This document shows positions 18,174 to 26,884 of a DNA stretch of 56,808 nt, piece after piece. The translations under genes and the position numbers were made by a program. Position 1 is the first letter of the stretch; each line of letters begins with the position of its first letter. Origin of the DNA: Candidatus Brocadia sp. WS118 (lineage in GTDB: Bacteria; Planctomycetota; Brocadiia; Brocadiales; Brocadiaceae); NCBI GenBank assembly GCA_007618135.1, contig PHFX01000012.1, positions 1 to 56,808 of the forward strand, written 5' to 3'. The notes beneath the pieces are model-generated. The model made no database searches. It saw nothing but the letters and a program-made list of their open reading frames with translations, and was not told the origin of the DNA.

Positions 18174-18680
18174 TTATTTTTGATATCGTTCCATGATAAG
18201 GTGCCATTTATCCTGAAATTTGAGTATCTTTTCTGCAACCTCTCTTACCGCGCCACAACCCCCTTTCACCCTGGTAACATAAGCAGAGTGCCTTTTGACA
18301 AGTGGGGATGCATTGGCAACTGCAACGGGAAATCCTACGCGATACAGTATGGGGAGGTCGATAAGGTCATCGCCAATATAGCATATCTCTTCATCATGAA
18401 GAGCATATTTTTCCAGGATATCTTTATAGGCATCTATCTTGTTCGTAGCCCCCTGATAAATGTCCTCAATTCCCAATTCCTTTGCCCGATGGATTACGGC
18501 ATCACAGGTTCTTCCGCTGATAATGGCCGTTTTGATGCCAGCCCGATGGAGGTATGAGATGCCGGTGCCGTCCAATACATGAAATGCCTTTGATTCACAC
18601 CCCTGGGAGTCAATATGAATAGCGCCGTCTGTCAAAACGCCATCAACATCAACAATGACGAGCTTTATGTTTTTTATCAA
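18174..18680 (-). CDS. kdsC: 3-deoxy-D-manno-octulosonate-8-phosphate phosphatase
   Basis: A 168-residue HAD-family phosphatase without a cap domain, the usual KdsC length. Motif I is DVDGVLTDG (~9-17), motif II the ISGR Ser (~55), and motifs III/IV the conserved Lys and GDDLIDLPIL (~102-111). The enzyme removes phosphate from Kdo-8-phosphate in LPS inner-core synthesis in the cytoplasm. It sits 3 bases after kdsD on the same strand, the standard kdsD-kdsC pairing. Confidence 0.95.
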   Translation of the reverse strand: MIKNIKLVIVDVDGVLTDGAIHIDSQGCESKAFHVLDGTGISYLHRAGIKTAIISGRTCDAVIHRAKELGIEDIYQGATNKIDAYKDILEKYALHDEEICYIGDDLIDLPILYRVGFPVAVANASPLVKRHSAYVTRVKGGCGAVREVAEKILKFQDKWHLIMERYQK

Positions 18681-18683
18681 GTT

Positions 18684-19658
18684 TTAAAATCCAACCTCCA
18701 GCAAATCCTGCACATCGATGATACCGATGGGTGTGTTGGAACCATCAACAACGGGAATCTGATCAATCTTGTACTCTTTGAGTATTTTGTATGCCTCAGC
18801 GACCAAACAATGGGCATGGATGACCTTCGGCGATTGTGTCATAACCTCCTTTGCGCTGCAATGCAAAAATGAGATGCCATTTTTCAAATGTCTTCTCAGG
18901 TCTCCGTCAGTAAAAAATCCCACGAGTTTATTTTGCTTGTCGACAATACTTACTGCGCCTGGTTTACCCGCGGTTTCCGTCATAATAGCAAGAACGTCCA
19001 GTAAAGGCGTATCTTCATCGGCGACGGGATTCTCTTCATTCTTGCGCATGACCATTTCTACGGTCAGCAATTTTCTGCCGAGTTCTCCTCCCGGATGATA
19101 GAAGGCATAATCTTCTTTTTTGAGATTCCGTTTTTTAAATATGGTAAGGGCCAAAGCGTCGCCAAGGGCGAGCATGGCTGTTGAACTTGCCGATGGGGCA
19201 AGACCTAAAGGGCACGGTTCCTCAATCTTTCCGATGTCAAGAACGACGTCGCTGTGCATGGCCAGAGAGGATTTATTATTCCCCGTAATGGCAAGCACTT
19301 TTGCCCCGATCTGTTTCACAAAGGGCAAGAGGGTAACAACCTCAGTTTCCCCGCTGTTCGAAAGCACCAAAACGATATCATCCGAAACAATACGTCCAAG
19401 GTCGCCATGTCTTGCCTCCGACGAGTGAATCCAGTAGGAAGGAGTCCCCGTGCTGGCAAGGGTAGCAGAGATTTTCTGGCCAATAATCCCTGCCTTTCCG
19501 ATACCGGTAACTACCACCCGTCCCTTGCAGTGAAAGATCAAATCGACTGCCTTTTGAAAAGTAAAATCGAGACGATTGACCAGGTTTTTAATTGCTTCCG
19601 CTTCGAGCAGGAGTACATCCTTTGCGAAATCAGTATCAGACACAAGATTTTCTTTCAT
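18684..19658 (-). CDS. kdsD: D-arabinose-5-phosphate isomerase (KpsF/GutQ family)
   Basis: A 324-residue enzyme: residues ~35-170 form the SIS sugar-isomerase domain (VVTGIGKAGIIGQKISATLAS, IHSSEARHGDLG, LVLSNSGETEV, LAPSASSTAMLALGDALA) and residues ~205-324 two CBS domains. It converts ribulose-5-phosphate to arabinose-5-phosphate, the first step toward Kdo. Order kdsD then kdsC, 3 bases apart, indicates an LPS operon that would have continued into lptC/lptA but is now interrupted by toxin-antitoxin genes. Confidence 0.95.
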   Translation of the reverse strand: MKENLVSDTDFAKDVLLLEAEAIKNLVNRLDFTFQKAVDLIFHCKGRVVVTGIGKAGIIGQKISATLASTGTPSYWIHSSEARHGDLGRIVSDDIVLVLSNSGETEVVTLLPFVKQIGAKVLAITGNNKSSLAMHSDVVLDIGKIEEPCPLGLAPSASSTAMLALGDALALTIFKKRNLKKEDYAFYHPGGELGRKLLTVEMVMRKNEENPVADEDTPLLDVLAIMTETAGKPGAVSIVDKQNKLVGFFTDGDLRRHLKNGISFLHCSAKEVMTQSPKVIHAHCLVAEAYKILKEYKIDQIPVVDGSNTPIGIIDVQDLLEVGF

Positions 19659-19893
19659 CGGGGTTTCTTCATTCTGTAAAGTCGCGCATCGCTGTGAAAT
19701 GAAATCGATGGTTTCTACACGCAGCCGGATTGATTATAGTGGTCATCCCTGCAACATTCAAGAGAAAAGAGCGACGGTATCAGGGAAGAAGATGAATTCT
19801 GTGTTCTGCGCTTGACAACGTATTTCCATTGTGTTAGGATGTTTTCCACGTATTGCTCTTACCGCTTCAATGAAGGGAGAACGTGCATAATCG

Positions 19894-20523
19894 GTGGATT
19901 TCAATAATTTACTCATCTCAATTCCCGCAATACTTTATGCGCTCACCATTCATGAGTATTTTCATGGCTGGACGGCAAATAAGTTTGGGGACCCAACAGC
20001 AAAGCTCCAGGGCCGGTTGACATTAAATCCACTTGCTCACATTGATATCCTTGGGGCATTATGTTTTGTCTTTGCGCATTTTGGGTGGGGTAAGCCTGTT
20101 CCCATAAACCCTTATAATTTTAAAAATCCCCGCCGAGATAATGTGCTCGTGTCCTTTGCGGGCCCCGCCTCTAATTTCGTTTCCGCTTTTTTATTTGGTG
20201 TAATCTTTCAGCTCCTGCGCAACGCGACGTTCATACCGATGAACGTATCTACCAATTTGTTTAATTTACTCCTGTCGGGGATTATGATGAATCTCTCGCT
20301 GGCATTTTTTAATATGATTCCTTTATTTCCTCTGGACGGTTCACACATTCTGGAGGGTTTACTGCCCTCTGCGATGACGCAGAAATATAAGGAGATCGAA
20401 CGGTACAGCCCCTTTATTTTGTTGGGGCTAATCATTATGGGAAATTATGGGGGCATTTCGATCTTCAGCGTGGTGCTCGGTCCGCCGATACACTACTTTC
20501 TCAGGTTGTTTACCGGTTTATAG
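19894..20523 (+). CDS. Site-2-protease-like M50 membrane metallopeptidase
   Basis: A 209-residue polytopic membrane protein starting at GTG. The zinc motif HEYFH (about residue 19-23) lies in the first hydrophobic segment, and the second metal motif NMIPLFPLDGS lies near residue 147, both as in small M50 peptidases (YwhC/FwrP group). An AGPASN segment precedes a long hydrophobic helix. The substrate is unknown; the family processes membrane proteins within the bilayer. It is followed 52 bases later by scpA, a frequent neighbour in bacteria. Confidence 0.9.
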   Translation: MDFNNLLISIPAILYALTIHEYFHGWTANKFGDPTAKLQGRLTLNPLAHIDILGALCFVFAHFGWGKPVPINPYNFKNPRRDNVLVSFAGPASNFVSAFLFGVIFQLLRNATFIPMNVSTNLFNLLLSGIMMNLSLAFFNMIPLFPLDGSHILEGLLPSAMTQKYKEIERYSPFILLGLIIMGNYGGISIFSVVLGPPIHYFLRLFTGL

Positions 20524-20575
20524 CCGTAACAGGTGCTCAATTTCCTCATCACCATTTTTCTGCAAGGCATGAGAA

Positions 20576-21307
20576 ATGACAAATGAATATAAAGTAGACC
20601 TGGATATTTACAACGGCCCCCTTGATTTACTCCTGTACCTGATCCGAAGGGAGGAAGTTAATATCTGCGACATCCCCATTGCACGGATTACCGATCAGTA
20701 CTTACAATATGTAGAAGCTTTACAGGCTTTGGATATGAATATTGTCGGCGACTTTTTAGTAATGGCTGCAACGCTTATGTATGTGAAATCGTATATGCTT
20801 CTTCCCCGTACCGGGATGAAAGAAGATGAAGAGGAAGTGGAAGATCCCCGGTCATCTCTGGTGAAACAATTGCTGGAATATAAACGATACAAGGAACGCA
20901 CGTTCGTTCTGGCTGACCGGGCTGCTGAGTGGGAAAGGAAATGTTCACGAATACCCAGTGAGTTCGTCATTGAAACAGCAGAAGAGAACCATGAGCAACT
21001 GCCGCTGGAAGGTGTCAGTGTGTGGGACCTTTTGCAAAGGTTTTCCCTCCTCATGAAGCAGATATCGCTTGATGTATCCACCACGGTAACGTACGACGAC
21101 ACGCCAATACAGGAATATATGAACGATGTCCTCGAAAAGGTGCATCTCCATACTTCGATATCGTTTGCAGATCTTTTTGCGGGAATACGTGAAAGGAAAC
21201 GCATTATTGGGTTCTTTTTAGCCTTGTTGGAACTGGTTCGACTTAACAGGGTAAAGATTGAACAGGCGGTAACCTACTCAGATATTCATATCTCCCTCTT
21301 TTCCTAA
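20576..21307 (+). CDS. scpA: Segregation and condensation protein A
   Basis: A 243-residue kleisin. The N-terminal signature (YNGPLDLLLYLIRREEVNICDIPIARITDQYL) and the winged-helix C-terminus (GIRERKRIIGFFLALLELVRLNRVKIEQ) are both present. ScpA bridges the SMC heads and, with ScpB, forms the bacterial condensin loader. No scpB is adjacent. The gene follows the M50 protease in the same direction. Confidence 0.95.
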   Translation: MTNEYKVDLDIYNGPLDLLLYLIRREEVNICDIPIARITDQYLQYVEALQALDMNIVGDFLVMAATLMYVKSYMLLPRTGMKEDEEEVEDPRSSLVKQLLEYKRYKERTFVLADRAAEWERKCSRIPSEFVIETAEENHEQLPLEGVSVWDLLQRFSLLMKQISLDVSTTVTYDDTPIQEYMNDVLEKVHLHTSISFADLFAGIRERKRIIGFFLALLELVRLNRVKIEQAVTYSDIHISLFS

Positions 21308-21447
21308 ACGGTACCTTGTGAACGAAATAATCGAAGAATTTCTGCCTGAACACGAATCACGGTTTTCATAATCGTAGTTTTAATTTGAAATTCTGGAGAT
21401 AGTTTGTTAGCATGCTAAACTTATGATAATTCATTGAGGGTTTACCA

Positions 21448-21630
21448 ATGGTTGCGAAAGAATTGCTGGATATCCTTGTCTGCCCGCTCTGTAAGGCGGA
21501 TGTCCGTTTAGAAGGTGATAGAATTGTCTGTATCAAGTGCGGACGGCGATATCCGATAAGAGACGATATTCCTGTTATGCTTATTGATGAGGCCGAATTG
21601 CCGGAGGAACCAAAAAGGATTCATGGATAA
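21448..21630 (+). CDS. Trm112-family zinc-ribbon protein
   Basis: 60 residues with two CxxC pairs (ILVCPLCKADVRL and IVCIKCGRRYPIRDDIPVML), the standard pattern of the UPF0434/YcaR-Trm112 family. Eukaryotic Trm112 activates methyltransferases; the bacterial function is unclear. Its stop overlaps the start of yidC (ATGGATAA at 21623-21630), so the two are translationally coupled. Confidence 0.9.
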   Translation: MVAKELLDILVCPLCKADVRLEGDRIVCIKCGRRYPIRDDIPVMLIDEAELPEEPKRIHG

Positions 21631-23308
21631 AAAGGCGCTTATTGCTGTGGTTGTGTGCGGGATAATTATGATCTTGTATTATCCATTCATATTACCCCTG
21701 ATGACGAAAAAGGCTAAAGTTACCGAAGAAATAACGGAAGAGGTTGTTCCGCAAAAAACCCAGGAGGTAAAGACTGTCGAACCCCCCCGGCCTGTGCCGG
21801 CACAGACTATTGAGCCTCAAAAAGATATTCCGGTGCAGGAATTTGTTCTAGAAAACGAATTCGTAAAAACAGTATGGACGAACGATGGGGCGGCGCTCAA
21901 GACGATTCAGCTCAAACATTTCAAAGATGCAGAGGCAAAAAACGTCCTTAATTTATTAAAGACCGATGTAACCACTGAATACCGCCCCCTTGCCATTGAT
22001 GCCATCCTTCAGCAAACGAATTTTTACCGGCAGCGATACCATATTACTGAACACAGTGCAGACAAGATCGTATTTACTGCCAGACTGGGAGAAGGGATCA
22101 ATCTGGTTAAAACGGTTACCGTGCCTCCCGACAAATATCATATCAATATGGATGTCGCCTTAGAAAATACTACCGGTGACGAAACTTCTGTATCGTACAG
22201 TGTTATTGCATCTTCCTTGATTACCCTTGAAGGTGAACCTTCTGCTGACATAGCAGCCGTGGCAGGAGTGGATATGGGAAATAAAAGGACAAAACTAATA
22301 AGGATGGCGCCAAAGGAATTACCTTCGAAAAATGAATCGGTTGGTATTCTCTGGGCCGGTTCAACGAATAAGTATTTCTCCACGATCCTGAAACCCGCTT
22401 CCGGCGATTTAGTTGCATCTATCAATGCGCAGCCATTAAATGCTGAGGGAATGCCCACGAATGAAAAGACAGGGCTTGCCGACTTTCTGGTCACCGTGCA
22501 GACAAACAAATTCCGGATTCCACCACATGAGACAGTCAGGCACAGCTATGTCTATTTTGTGGGGCCGAAAAAAGAGGAAATTTTGGGACAATATGAGACG
22601 TTAGGTGCCCTTTTAAGCTATGGTTGGTTTACGGTAATAAGCAAAGTGCTGTTAACATTTTTAAATGCTGTCTACCATGTCGTTCCCAACTATGGCATCT
22701 CTATCATCCTGTTAACCATCATAATCAAGGCCATCCTTTTCCCCCTTACCAGGAAAAGTCAGGTCTCTATGTTTCGAATGCAGCAACTGCAGCCCATGAT
22801 TAATCAAATGAAAGAAAAATACAAACATGATAAACAGAAGATGGGAAGAGAGCAGATGTTGTTATTTAAGAAATACGGCGTTAATCCTATGAGCGGTTGT
22901 TTGCCTATGCTCTTGCAACTGCCCGTGTTTTTTGCGCTCTTTCGCACCTTGCAGCTTTCTTTCGAAATGAGACAGGCATCTTTCATGTTTTGGATCAATG
23001 ACCTTTCAAGGCCGGATACCCTGATGATGCTTCCCTTTAGTATCCCTTTTATCGGGAGCGCCCTCAATATCCTGCCGTTAATTATGACCGGAGCTTCCTT
23101 TGCCCAGATGAAGGTTACCCCCAAGGCCCCGGCGGCAGATCCCCAGGCGCAGGCGCAGCAGAAGATGATGTCGTTTATGCCGATTATGTTCGCCTTTATT
23201 CTCTATCATATGCCATCAGGACTCACGGTTTACTGGACTACGAGCACCATATTCAGCATTATCGAAGGTATCGTGATTCGAAAAACCATTAAAAAAATAA
23301 AAACCTAA
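21623..23308 (+). CDS. yidC: Membrane protein insertase YidC
   Basis: 561 residues from ATG 21623, chosen because the protein then opens directly with the N-terminal transmembrane anchor (ALIAVVVCGIIMILYYPFI). A periplasmic beta-super-sandwich domain follows (~55-330), then the conserved Oxa1/YidC five-helix core (~345-555) with NYGISIILLTIIIKAILFPLT, KYGVNPMSGCLPMLLQLPVFFALF and LTVYWTTSTIFSI. It inserts and folds inner-membrane proteins. The order yidC-mnmE, 17 bases apart, is a classic chromosomal arrangement near the origin in many bacteria. Confidence 0.97.
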   Translation: MDKKALIAVVVCGIIMILYYPFILPLMTKKAKVTEEITEEVVPQKTQEVKTVEPPRPVPAQTIEPQKDIPVQEFVLENEFVKTVWTNDGAALKTIQLKHFKDAEAKNVLNLLKTDVTTEYRPLAIDAILQQTNFYRQRYHITEHSADKIVFTARLGEGINLVKTVTVPPDKYHINMDVALENTTGDETSVSYSVIASSLITLEGEPSADIAAVAGVDMGNKRTKLIRMAPKELPSKNESVGILWAGSTNKYFSTILKPASGDLVASINAQPLNAEGMPTNEKTGLADFLVTVQTNKFRIPPHETVRHSYVYFVGPKKEEILGQYETLGALLSYGWFTVISKVLLTFLNAVYHVVPNYGISIILLTIIIKAILFPLTRKSQVSMFRMQQLQPMINQMKEKYKHDKQKMGREQMLLFKKYGVNPMSGCLPMLLQLPVFFALFRTLQLSFEMRQASFMFWINDLSRPDTLMMLPFSIPFIGSALNILPLIMTGASFAQMKVTPKAPAADPQAQAQQKMMSFMPIMFAFILYHMPSGLTVYWTTSTIFSIIEGIVIRKTIKKIKT

Positions 23309-23325
23309 TACCCCGATCTTCTTTT

Positions 23326-24732
23326 ATGTACCCCGGAATCCAGGATACGATCGTTGCGGTTTCCACGCCGTCGGGGAGATCGTTTCATGCAGTCATCAAG
23401 ATCAGCGGACCTGAAGCCGTTCCGTGTGTGAAAAGCCTTTTTGTTCCCACCACGCACATCGATGCAGAAGATATTCCGTCCTACAGTTCAATAAGGGGAT
23501 ATATTCATTCCTCAAGGGAAGGCGTCAATATTCCCGCGTTTGTGTATATCATGAAAAAGCCCTATTCTTACACAAAAGAGGACGTAGTAGAAATTCATAC
23601 CATGGGCTCTCCACCGCTCTTGGAAATGCTATTAGAAACCCTTCTATCAGATAGGATTCAAACACAAAGGTGTGTCCGGTTTTCACAGCCGGGAGAATTT
23701 ACCAAACGCGCCTTTTTGCACGGCCGGATCGACCTTGCCCAGGCCGAGGCTACTATGCGCATCATTCGGGCACATACCGACCTTGAACTGACGACAGCCA
23801 TTGCGCAACTGACAGGAAACGTTTCACAGCAGATCAAACAGGTACAAGACAAGGCAGTTTCTCTTTGCGTACACATAGAGGCAGCTATCGATTTTTCAGA
23901 CCAGGATATTGAACTGATAACAACGGTTGAAATTACCCATGAGTTGGATGAACTGAAAGCAGCTATTTCCCGTCTTTTGTATCAGCCGGAAACCGGTAAG
24001 GTTTCTCCGGAAGGGATTGATACCGTCTTCTACGGCAAGCCTAACGTGGGGAAATCGAGTCTGATTAATGCTTTTTTAGGGAAAAGAAGATCGATCGTTA
24101 GCGATATACCGGGGACGACGCGGGATATGGTTGCCGACATTTTAGTGATTGACGGAATTCGGTTTAATCTGACGGATACAGCAGGGGTGGAAGACGGGGG
24201 CAACAACAGCATAGCAGGGTTGACGGAAAAGGTGCAATCTGTCCTGAAGAGGGCGCAGATCGTGTTGCTCGTTTTTGATGGCAGCGCCGATTTGGCTGAA
24301 CAATTCAGAGAAATAAAGGCGGACAATTTAACCGCTACTACGATTGTTATAGTCAACAAGGCCGATCTTAAAAAAAATCTTACCCGTTATGAATTTCCGC
24401 CTGAGCTTACACCGTATCCCATCGTACATACCTCCGCACAAACCGGAGAGGGGTTGGAAAGATTGAAAGACCTGTTGTTAGAGACAGTCCTGGGCGGCAG
24501 GATAGAGACATTAACCATGCCTTGTCTCATGAACGTACGCCAGAAAGACGCACTGCAGCGATCCCTCCAATTGGTTCAATCTGCCTTGGAATCGGCGCAA
24601 CAGAATGAAAGCCACGAATTTATTGCATTAGATATGCGTGCAGCAGTAGATGCCATGGGTGAGGTTTTGGGGTCGGTTACGACGGAAGATATTTTATCAA
24701 AGATATTTTCAGAATTTTGTATCGGGAAATAA
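23326..24732 (+). CDS. mnmE: tRNA modification GTPase MnmE
   Basis: A 468-residue protein. Residues 1-~120 are the folate-binding TrmE-N domain (DTIVAVSTPSGRS, PGEFTKRAFLHGRIDLAQAEA). A helical domain is interrupted by the G domain, with P-loop GKPNVGKSSLINAFLG (~230), DIPGTTRD and DTAG motifs, and NKAD (~346). The C-terminus is the catalytic FCIGK. MnmE with MnmG makes the cmnm5 modification on wobble uridines. Its last codons are also the left copy of a 32-bp direct repeat; the repeat does not change the coding sequence. The 3' end of mnmE (thdF/trmE) is a known island insertion site (SGI1). Confidence 0.97.
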   Translation: MYPGIQDTIVAVSTPSGRSFHAVIKISGPEAVPCVKSLFVPTTHIDAEDIPSYSSIRGYIHSSREGVNIPAFVYIMKKPYSYTKEDVVEIHTMGSPPLLEMLLETLLSDRIQTQRCVRFSQPGEFTKRAFLHGRIDLAQAEATMRIIRAHTDLELTTAIAQLTGNVSQQIKQVQDKAVSLCVHIEAAIDFSDQDIELITTVEITHELDELKAAISRLLYQPETGKVSPEGIDTVFYGKPNVGKSSLINAFLGKRRSIVSDIPGTTRDMVADILVIDGIRFNLTDTAGVEDGGNNSIAGLTEKVQSVLKRAQIVLLVFDGSADLAEQFREIKADNLTATTIVIVNKADLKKNLTRYEFPPELTPYPIVHTSAQTGEGLERLKDLLLETVLGGRIETLTMPCLMNVRQKDALQRSLQLVQSALESAQQNESHEFIALDMRAAVDAMGEVLGSVTTEDILSKIFSEFCIGK

Positions 24733-24735
24733 GAT
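24704..24735. repeat. Left 32-bp direct repeat at mnmE 3' end (attL-like)
   Basis: Encodes the last residues of MnmE (FSEFCIGK-stop) plus a few bases. It is identical over 32 bases to 43175-43206. The distance between equivalent bases is 18,471 bp, delimiting a putative island. Confidence 0.9.
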
Positions 24736-24786
24736 TTTGATTTTCAACCGGTTCTTTATTTGTAGCAATTTGGCTTTTTGAAAAAG

Positions 24787-24840
24787 GTAGCGCCGATCCC
24801 TTGTGGTCGGCTTGTGCGGGGGATAAACCGCCCGCGCTAC
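24787..24840. repeat. GTAGCGC/GCGCTAC palindromic repeat
   Basis: Bounded by GTAGCGC and GCGCTAC, with internal hairpins GCCGATCC/GGTCGGC and GCGGGGG/CCGCCCGC. It is the inverted, shorter form of the repeat at 7646-7749. Confidence 0.6.
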
Positions 24841-24930
24841 GCATTCTGTTTCGTGTAGTACGGATTTTTCAAAAAGCTAAATTGTTACCTTTATTTTAAA
24901 AACCACGCTGCTTAAGTCTTCCATCAAAAA

Positions 24931-24980
24931 GTGTGACATGGCACACATTGTAACTGTCACGCTTGTGTGACATGGCACAC
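24931..24980. promoter_or_regulatory. Two identical 16-bp palindromes, possible enhancer sites
   Basis: GTGTGACATGGCACAC occurs at 24931-24946 and again at 24965-24980, 34 bases apart centre to centre, about three helical turns. Each is a near-perfect dyad. They lie 150-200 bases before a possible sigma-54 promoter, where enhancer-binding proteins usually bind. Autoregulation by the activator gene downstream is a reasonable guess, not shown. Confidence 0.5.
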
Positions 24981-25101
24981 TTTTTCTAGCTTGCTTGAAA
25001 AACGCCACTGTTGTTCACCTCTGTTTCCATCTGTTCATAAGTAATTGAAATTTAATGCGTAGTGGGATAATTACAGAAAATTTTTTCCTTTATCCAGATT
25101 C

Positions 25102-25117
25102 TGGCATTTCTTTTGTG
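25102..25117 (+). promoter_or_regulatory. Possible sigma-54 (-24/-12) promoter
   Basis: TGGCATTTCTTTTGTG has the GG at -24 and the right spacing to a GT at -12 (consensus GG-N10-GC, one mismatch in the essential pair). Transcription would start near 25128, about a dozen bases before the riboswitch. Suggestive only. Confidence 0.35.
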
Positions 25118-25140
25118 AATCTTTTCTCTCAGATATATTT

Positions 25141-25310
25141 CGATAAGGGCAAACCCTGAGTGATCAGGGGACGCAAAGTAATAGGGTCTTCTTAATACAG
25201 GGATGTAGTTGAAGAGAAGACAATTATATCCTTGTAGTAAGTCGTAAAAAGACAGCCTTACTGCCGAAGATGTTGAGAAAAAATCTTTGCAGTAAGGCTT
25301 TTTTGTTTTT
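25141..25310 (+). ncRNA. c-di-GMP-I (GEMM) riboswitch with terminator, copy 2
   Basis: Same class as copy 1: GGGCAAACC (25147-25155), a stem capped by the GNRA loop GTGA, GGACGCAAAG, an enlarged variable stem, then AGCCTTACTGCCGAAGATG. AGCCTTACTGC (25254-25264) pairs perfectly with GCAGTAAGGCT (25289-25299), which is followed by T6, forming the terminator. The shared strand predicts antitermination when c-di-GMP binds. The controlled gene is the activator beginning at 25388. Confidence 0.92.
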
Positions 25311-25387
25311 ACGGAACCCCGCAGATATTTTCGAAAAATATGTTGTGTAGGTAACAGTTATTTCAGAAAAGGACTAGGAGCGCCTTT

Positions 25388-26746
25388 ATGAAGACACCAA
25401 CAATTTTAATCGTGGAACGGAATGATACGTTACGGGAAGAACTGAAACGGTTTTTGCTTCAGCAGGGGTATAATAGTATCGAATCGTCTAATAAAACAGA
25501 AGCCCTCAAAATCATTCAATGCAGCGTTATACATCTGGTCATCGTTGGATTGCTTGATAGTGGCCGGGATAGTTTACAGGTGGTACAGGAGATCCGTCGG
25601 TGGAATAGCGTCATTCCCCTTATCCTGATCGCGCACGATAGTACTGAAGAACTTGCCATTGCTGCCTTAAAGGTTGGGATTAGCGATTATTTCAAACAGC
25701 CCGTTTCGTTTGAGGAGTTTGCTGCAAGTCTTCGCAGATGCCTTTTCGGTGCTTCTTTTCACACATCCTCTGAGATACAAGAAACTCCATGTCAGGGCCT
25801 TTTCGACACAGAGAAATTCATCGGTGACTGTTTACCGATGAAAGAGATCAGGACATGCATTGGTAAGGTAGCACAGACGGATAGTAACGTGCTCATCACG
25901 GGGGAAACCGGTACGGGTAAGGAACTGACGGCTGAGCTCATTCACAAGAACAGCTCAAGGAATAAGAACCCTTTTGTCTGCATCAATTGTACGGCCATAC
26001 CTGATAGCCTGCTGGAAAGTGAGCTCTTTGGTTATGAACGGGGGGCATTTACGGGTGCAGATACCCTCAAAGAGGGCAAGCTGAAACAGTCGGAGGGCGG
26101 CACTGTCTTCCTCGATGAAATTGGAGACATGAGCCTTTACCACCAGGCAAAGATTCTGAGGGTTATTGAAAGCAAGGAGATACAACGGTTAGGCGGGAAG
26201 GGGAATATCTCTTTAGACATCAGGATCGTTGCGGCAACCAATAAAAATCTGGAGGAGATGGTATCGGAAGGCACATTCAGGAAGGATCTCTATTACCGGC
26301 TCAATGTGGCGAACATTCATTTGCCGCCGCTGAGACAACGGAGGGAGGATATCGCGGTACTGCTGGACCACTACGTACTCGAAATAAGCAGGCGTTTCGG
26401 ACGTGATATCAAGGGGTTCTCCGGTGATACCCTGGAGTTTTTCCACACCTATGATTGGCCTGGCAACATCCGGGAGATGAAGAATCTTTTAGAGGCAGTT
26501 ATTATCAGTACTCACTCCCAATGGATATTATTACACGACCTGCCGGAAACATTCCGCCATCGGGTCATCGATGCGAGAATGCATTCTGAGGATGAAAAGG
26601 ATCGTTTGCTTGCCGTTCTCTTATCTACAAATTGGAACAAGGCTAAGGCGGCCAGAAAGCTCAACTGGTCCAGGATGACCCTCTACCGGAAGATGGAAAG
26701 GTATCAAATCAGTCAACCGAAGAGTAGTATGGTCACATGTCCATAA
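25388..26746 (+). CDS. Sigma-54 enhancer-binding activator with degenerate receiver domain
   Basis: 452 residues in NtrC order: receiver (4-120), AAA+ domain (~145-385), Fis-type helix-turn-helix (~410-440). The AAA+ part looks active: Walker A GETGTGKE (173-180), GAFTGA loop (220-225) for sigma-54 contact, Walker B GGTVFLDEIGDM (238-249) and the R-finger region LRQRREDI. The receiver cannot be phosphorylated normally: residue 54, the usual aspartate, is Gly (LVIVGLL), and the upstream acidic pair is Glu-Arg. The lysine near 104 remains. It lies on the island directly behind a c-di-GMP riboswitch, so expression level rather than phosphorylation may set its activity. Targets are unknown. Confidence 0.92.
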   Translation: MKTPTILIVERNDTLREELKRFLLQQGYNSIESSNKTEALKIIQCSVIHLVIVGLLDSGRDSLQVVQEIRRWNSVIPLILIAHDSTEELAIAALKVGISDYFKQPVSFEEFAASLRRCLFGASFHTSSEIQETPCQGLFDTEKFIGDCLPMKEIRTCIGKVAQTDSNVLITGETGTGKELTAELIHKNSSRNKNPFVCINCTAIPDSLLESELFGYERGAFTGADTLKEGKLKQSEGGTVFLDEIGDMSLYHQAKILRVIESKEIQRLGGKGNISLDIRIVAATNKNLEEMVSEGTFRKDLYYRLNVANIHLPPLRQRREDIAVLLDHYVLEISRRFGRDIKGFSGDTLEFFHTYDWPGNIREMKNLLEAVIISTHSQWILLHDLPETFRHRVIDARMHSEDEKDRLLAVLLSTNWNKAKAARKLNWSRMTLYRKMERYQISQPKSSMVTCP

Positions 26747-26780
26747 AGCAACAAAGCCGCATCAAATCCCCCTTATCGGT

Positions 26781-26839
26781 AGGACAAGCGTCCCCCGCTT
26801 GTCAATATGATGTCAACAGGGGACGGTTGACCTACCGTA
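26781..26839. repeat. GGTAGG/CCTACC-bounded palindromic repeat
   Basis: Outer inverted words GGTAGG and CCTACC enclose two hairpins, ACAAGCG...CGCTTGT and GTCAAC...GTTGAC. The architecture is the same as the GTAGCGC family but with different sequence. Confidence 0.5.
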
Positions 26840-26884
26840 ATGGGTTTTAGGGGGTTGTAAAAAAGATGCAATATTATCAATCGA

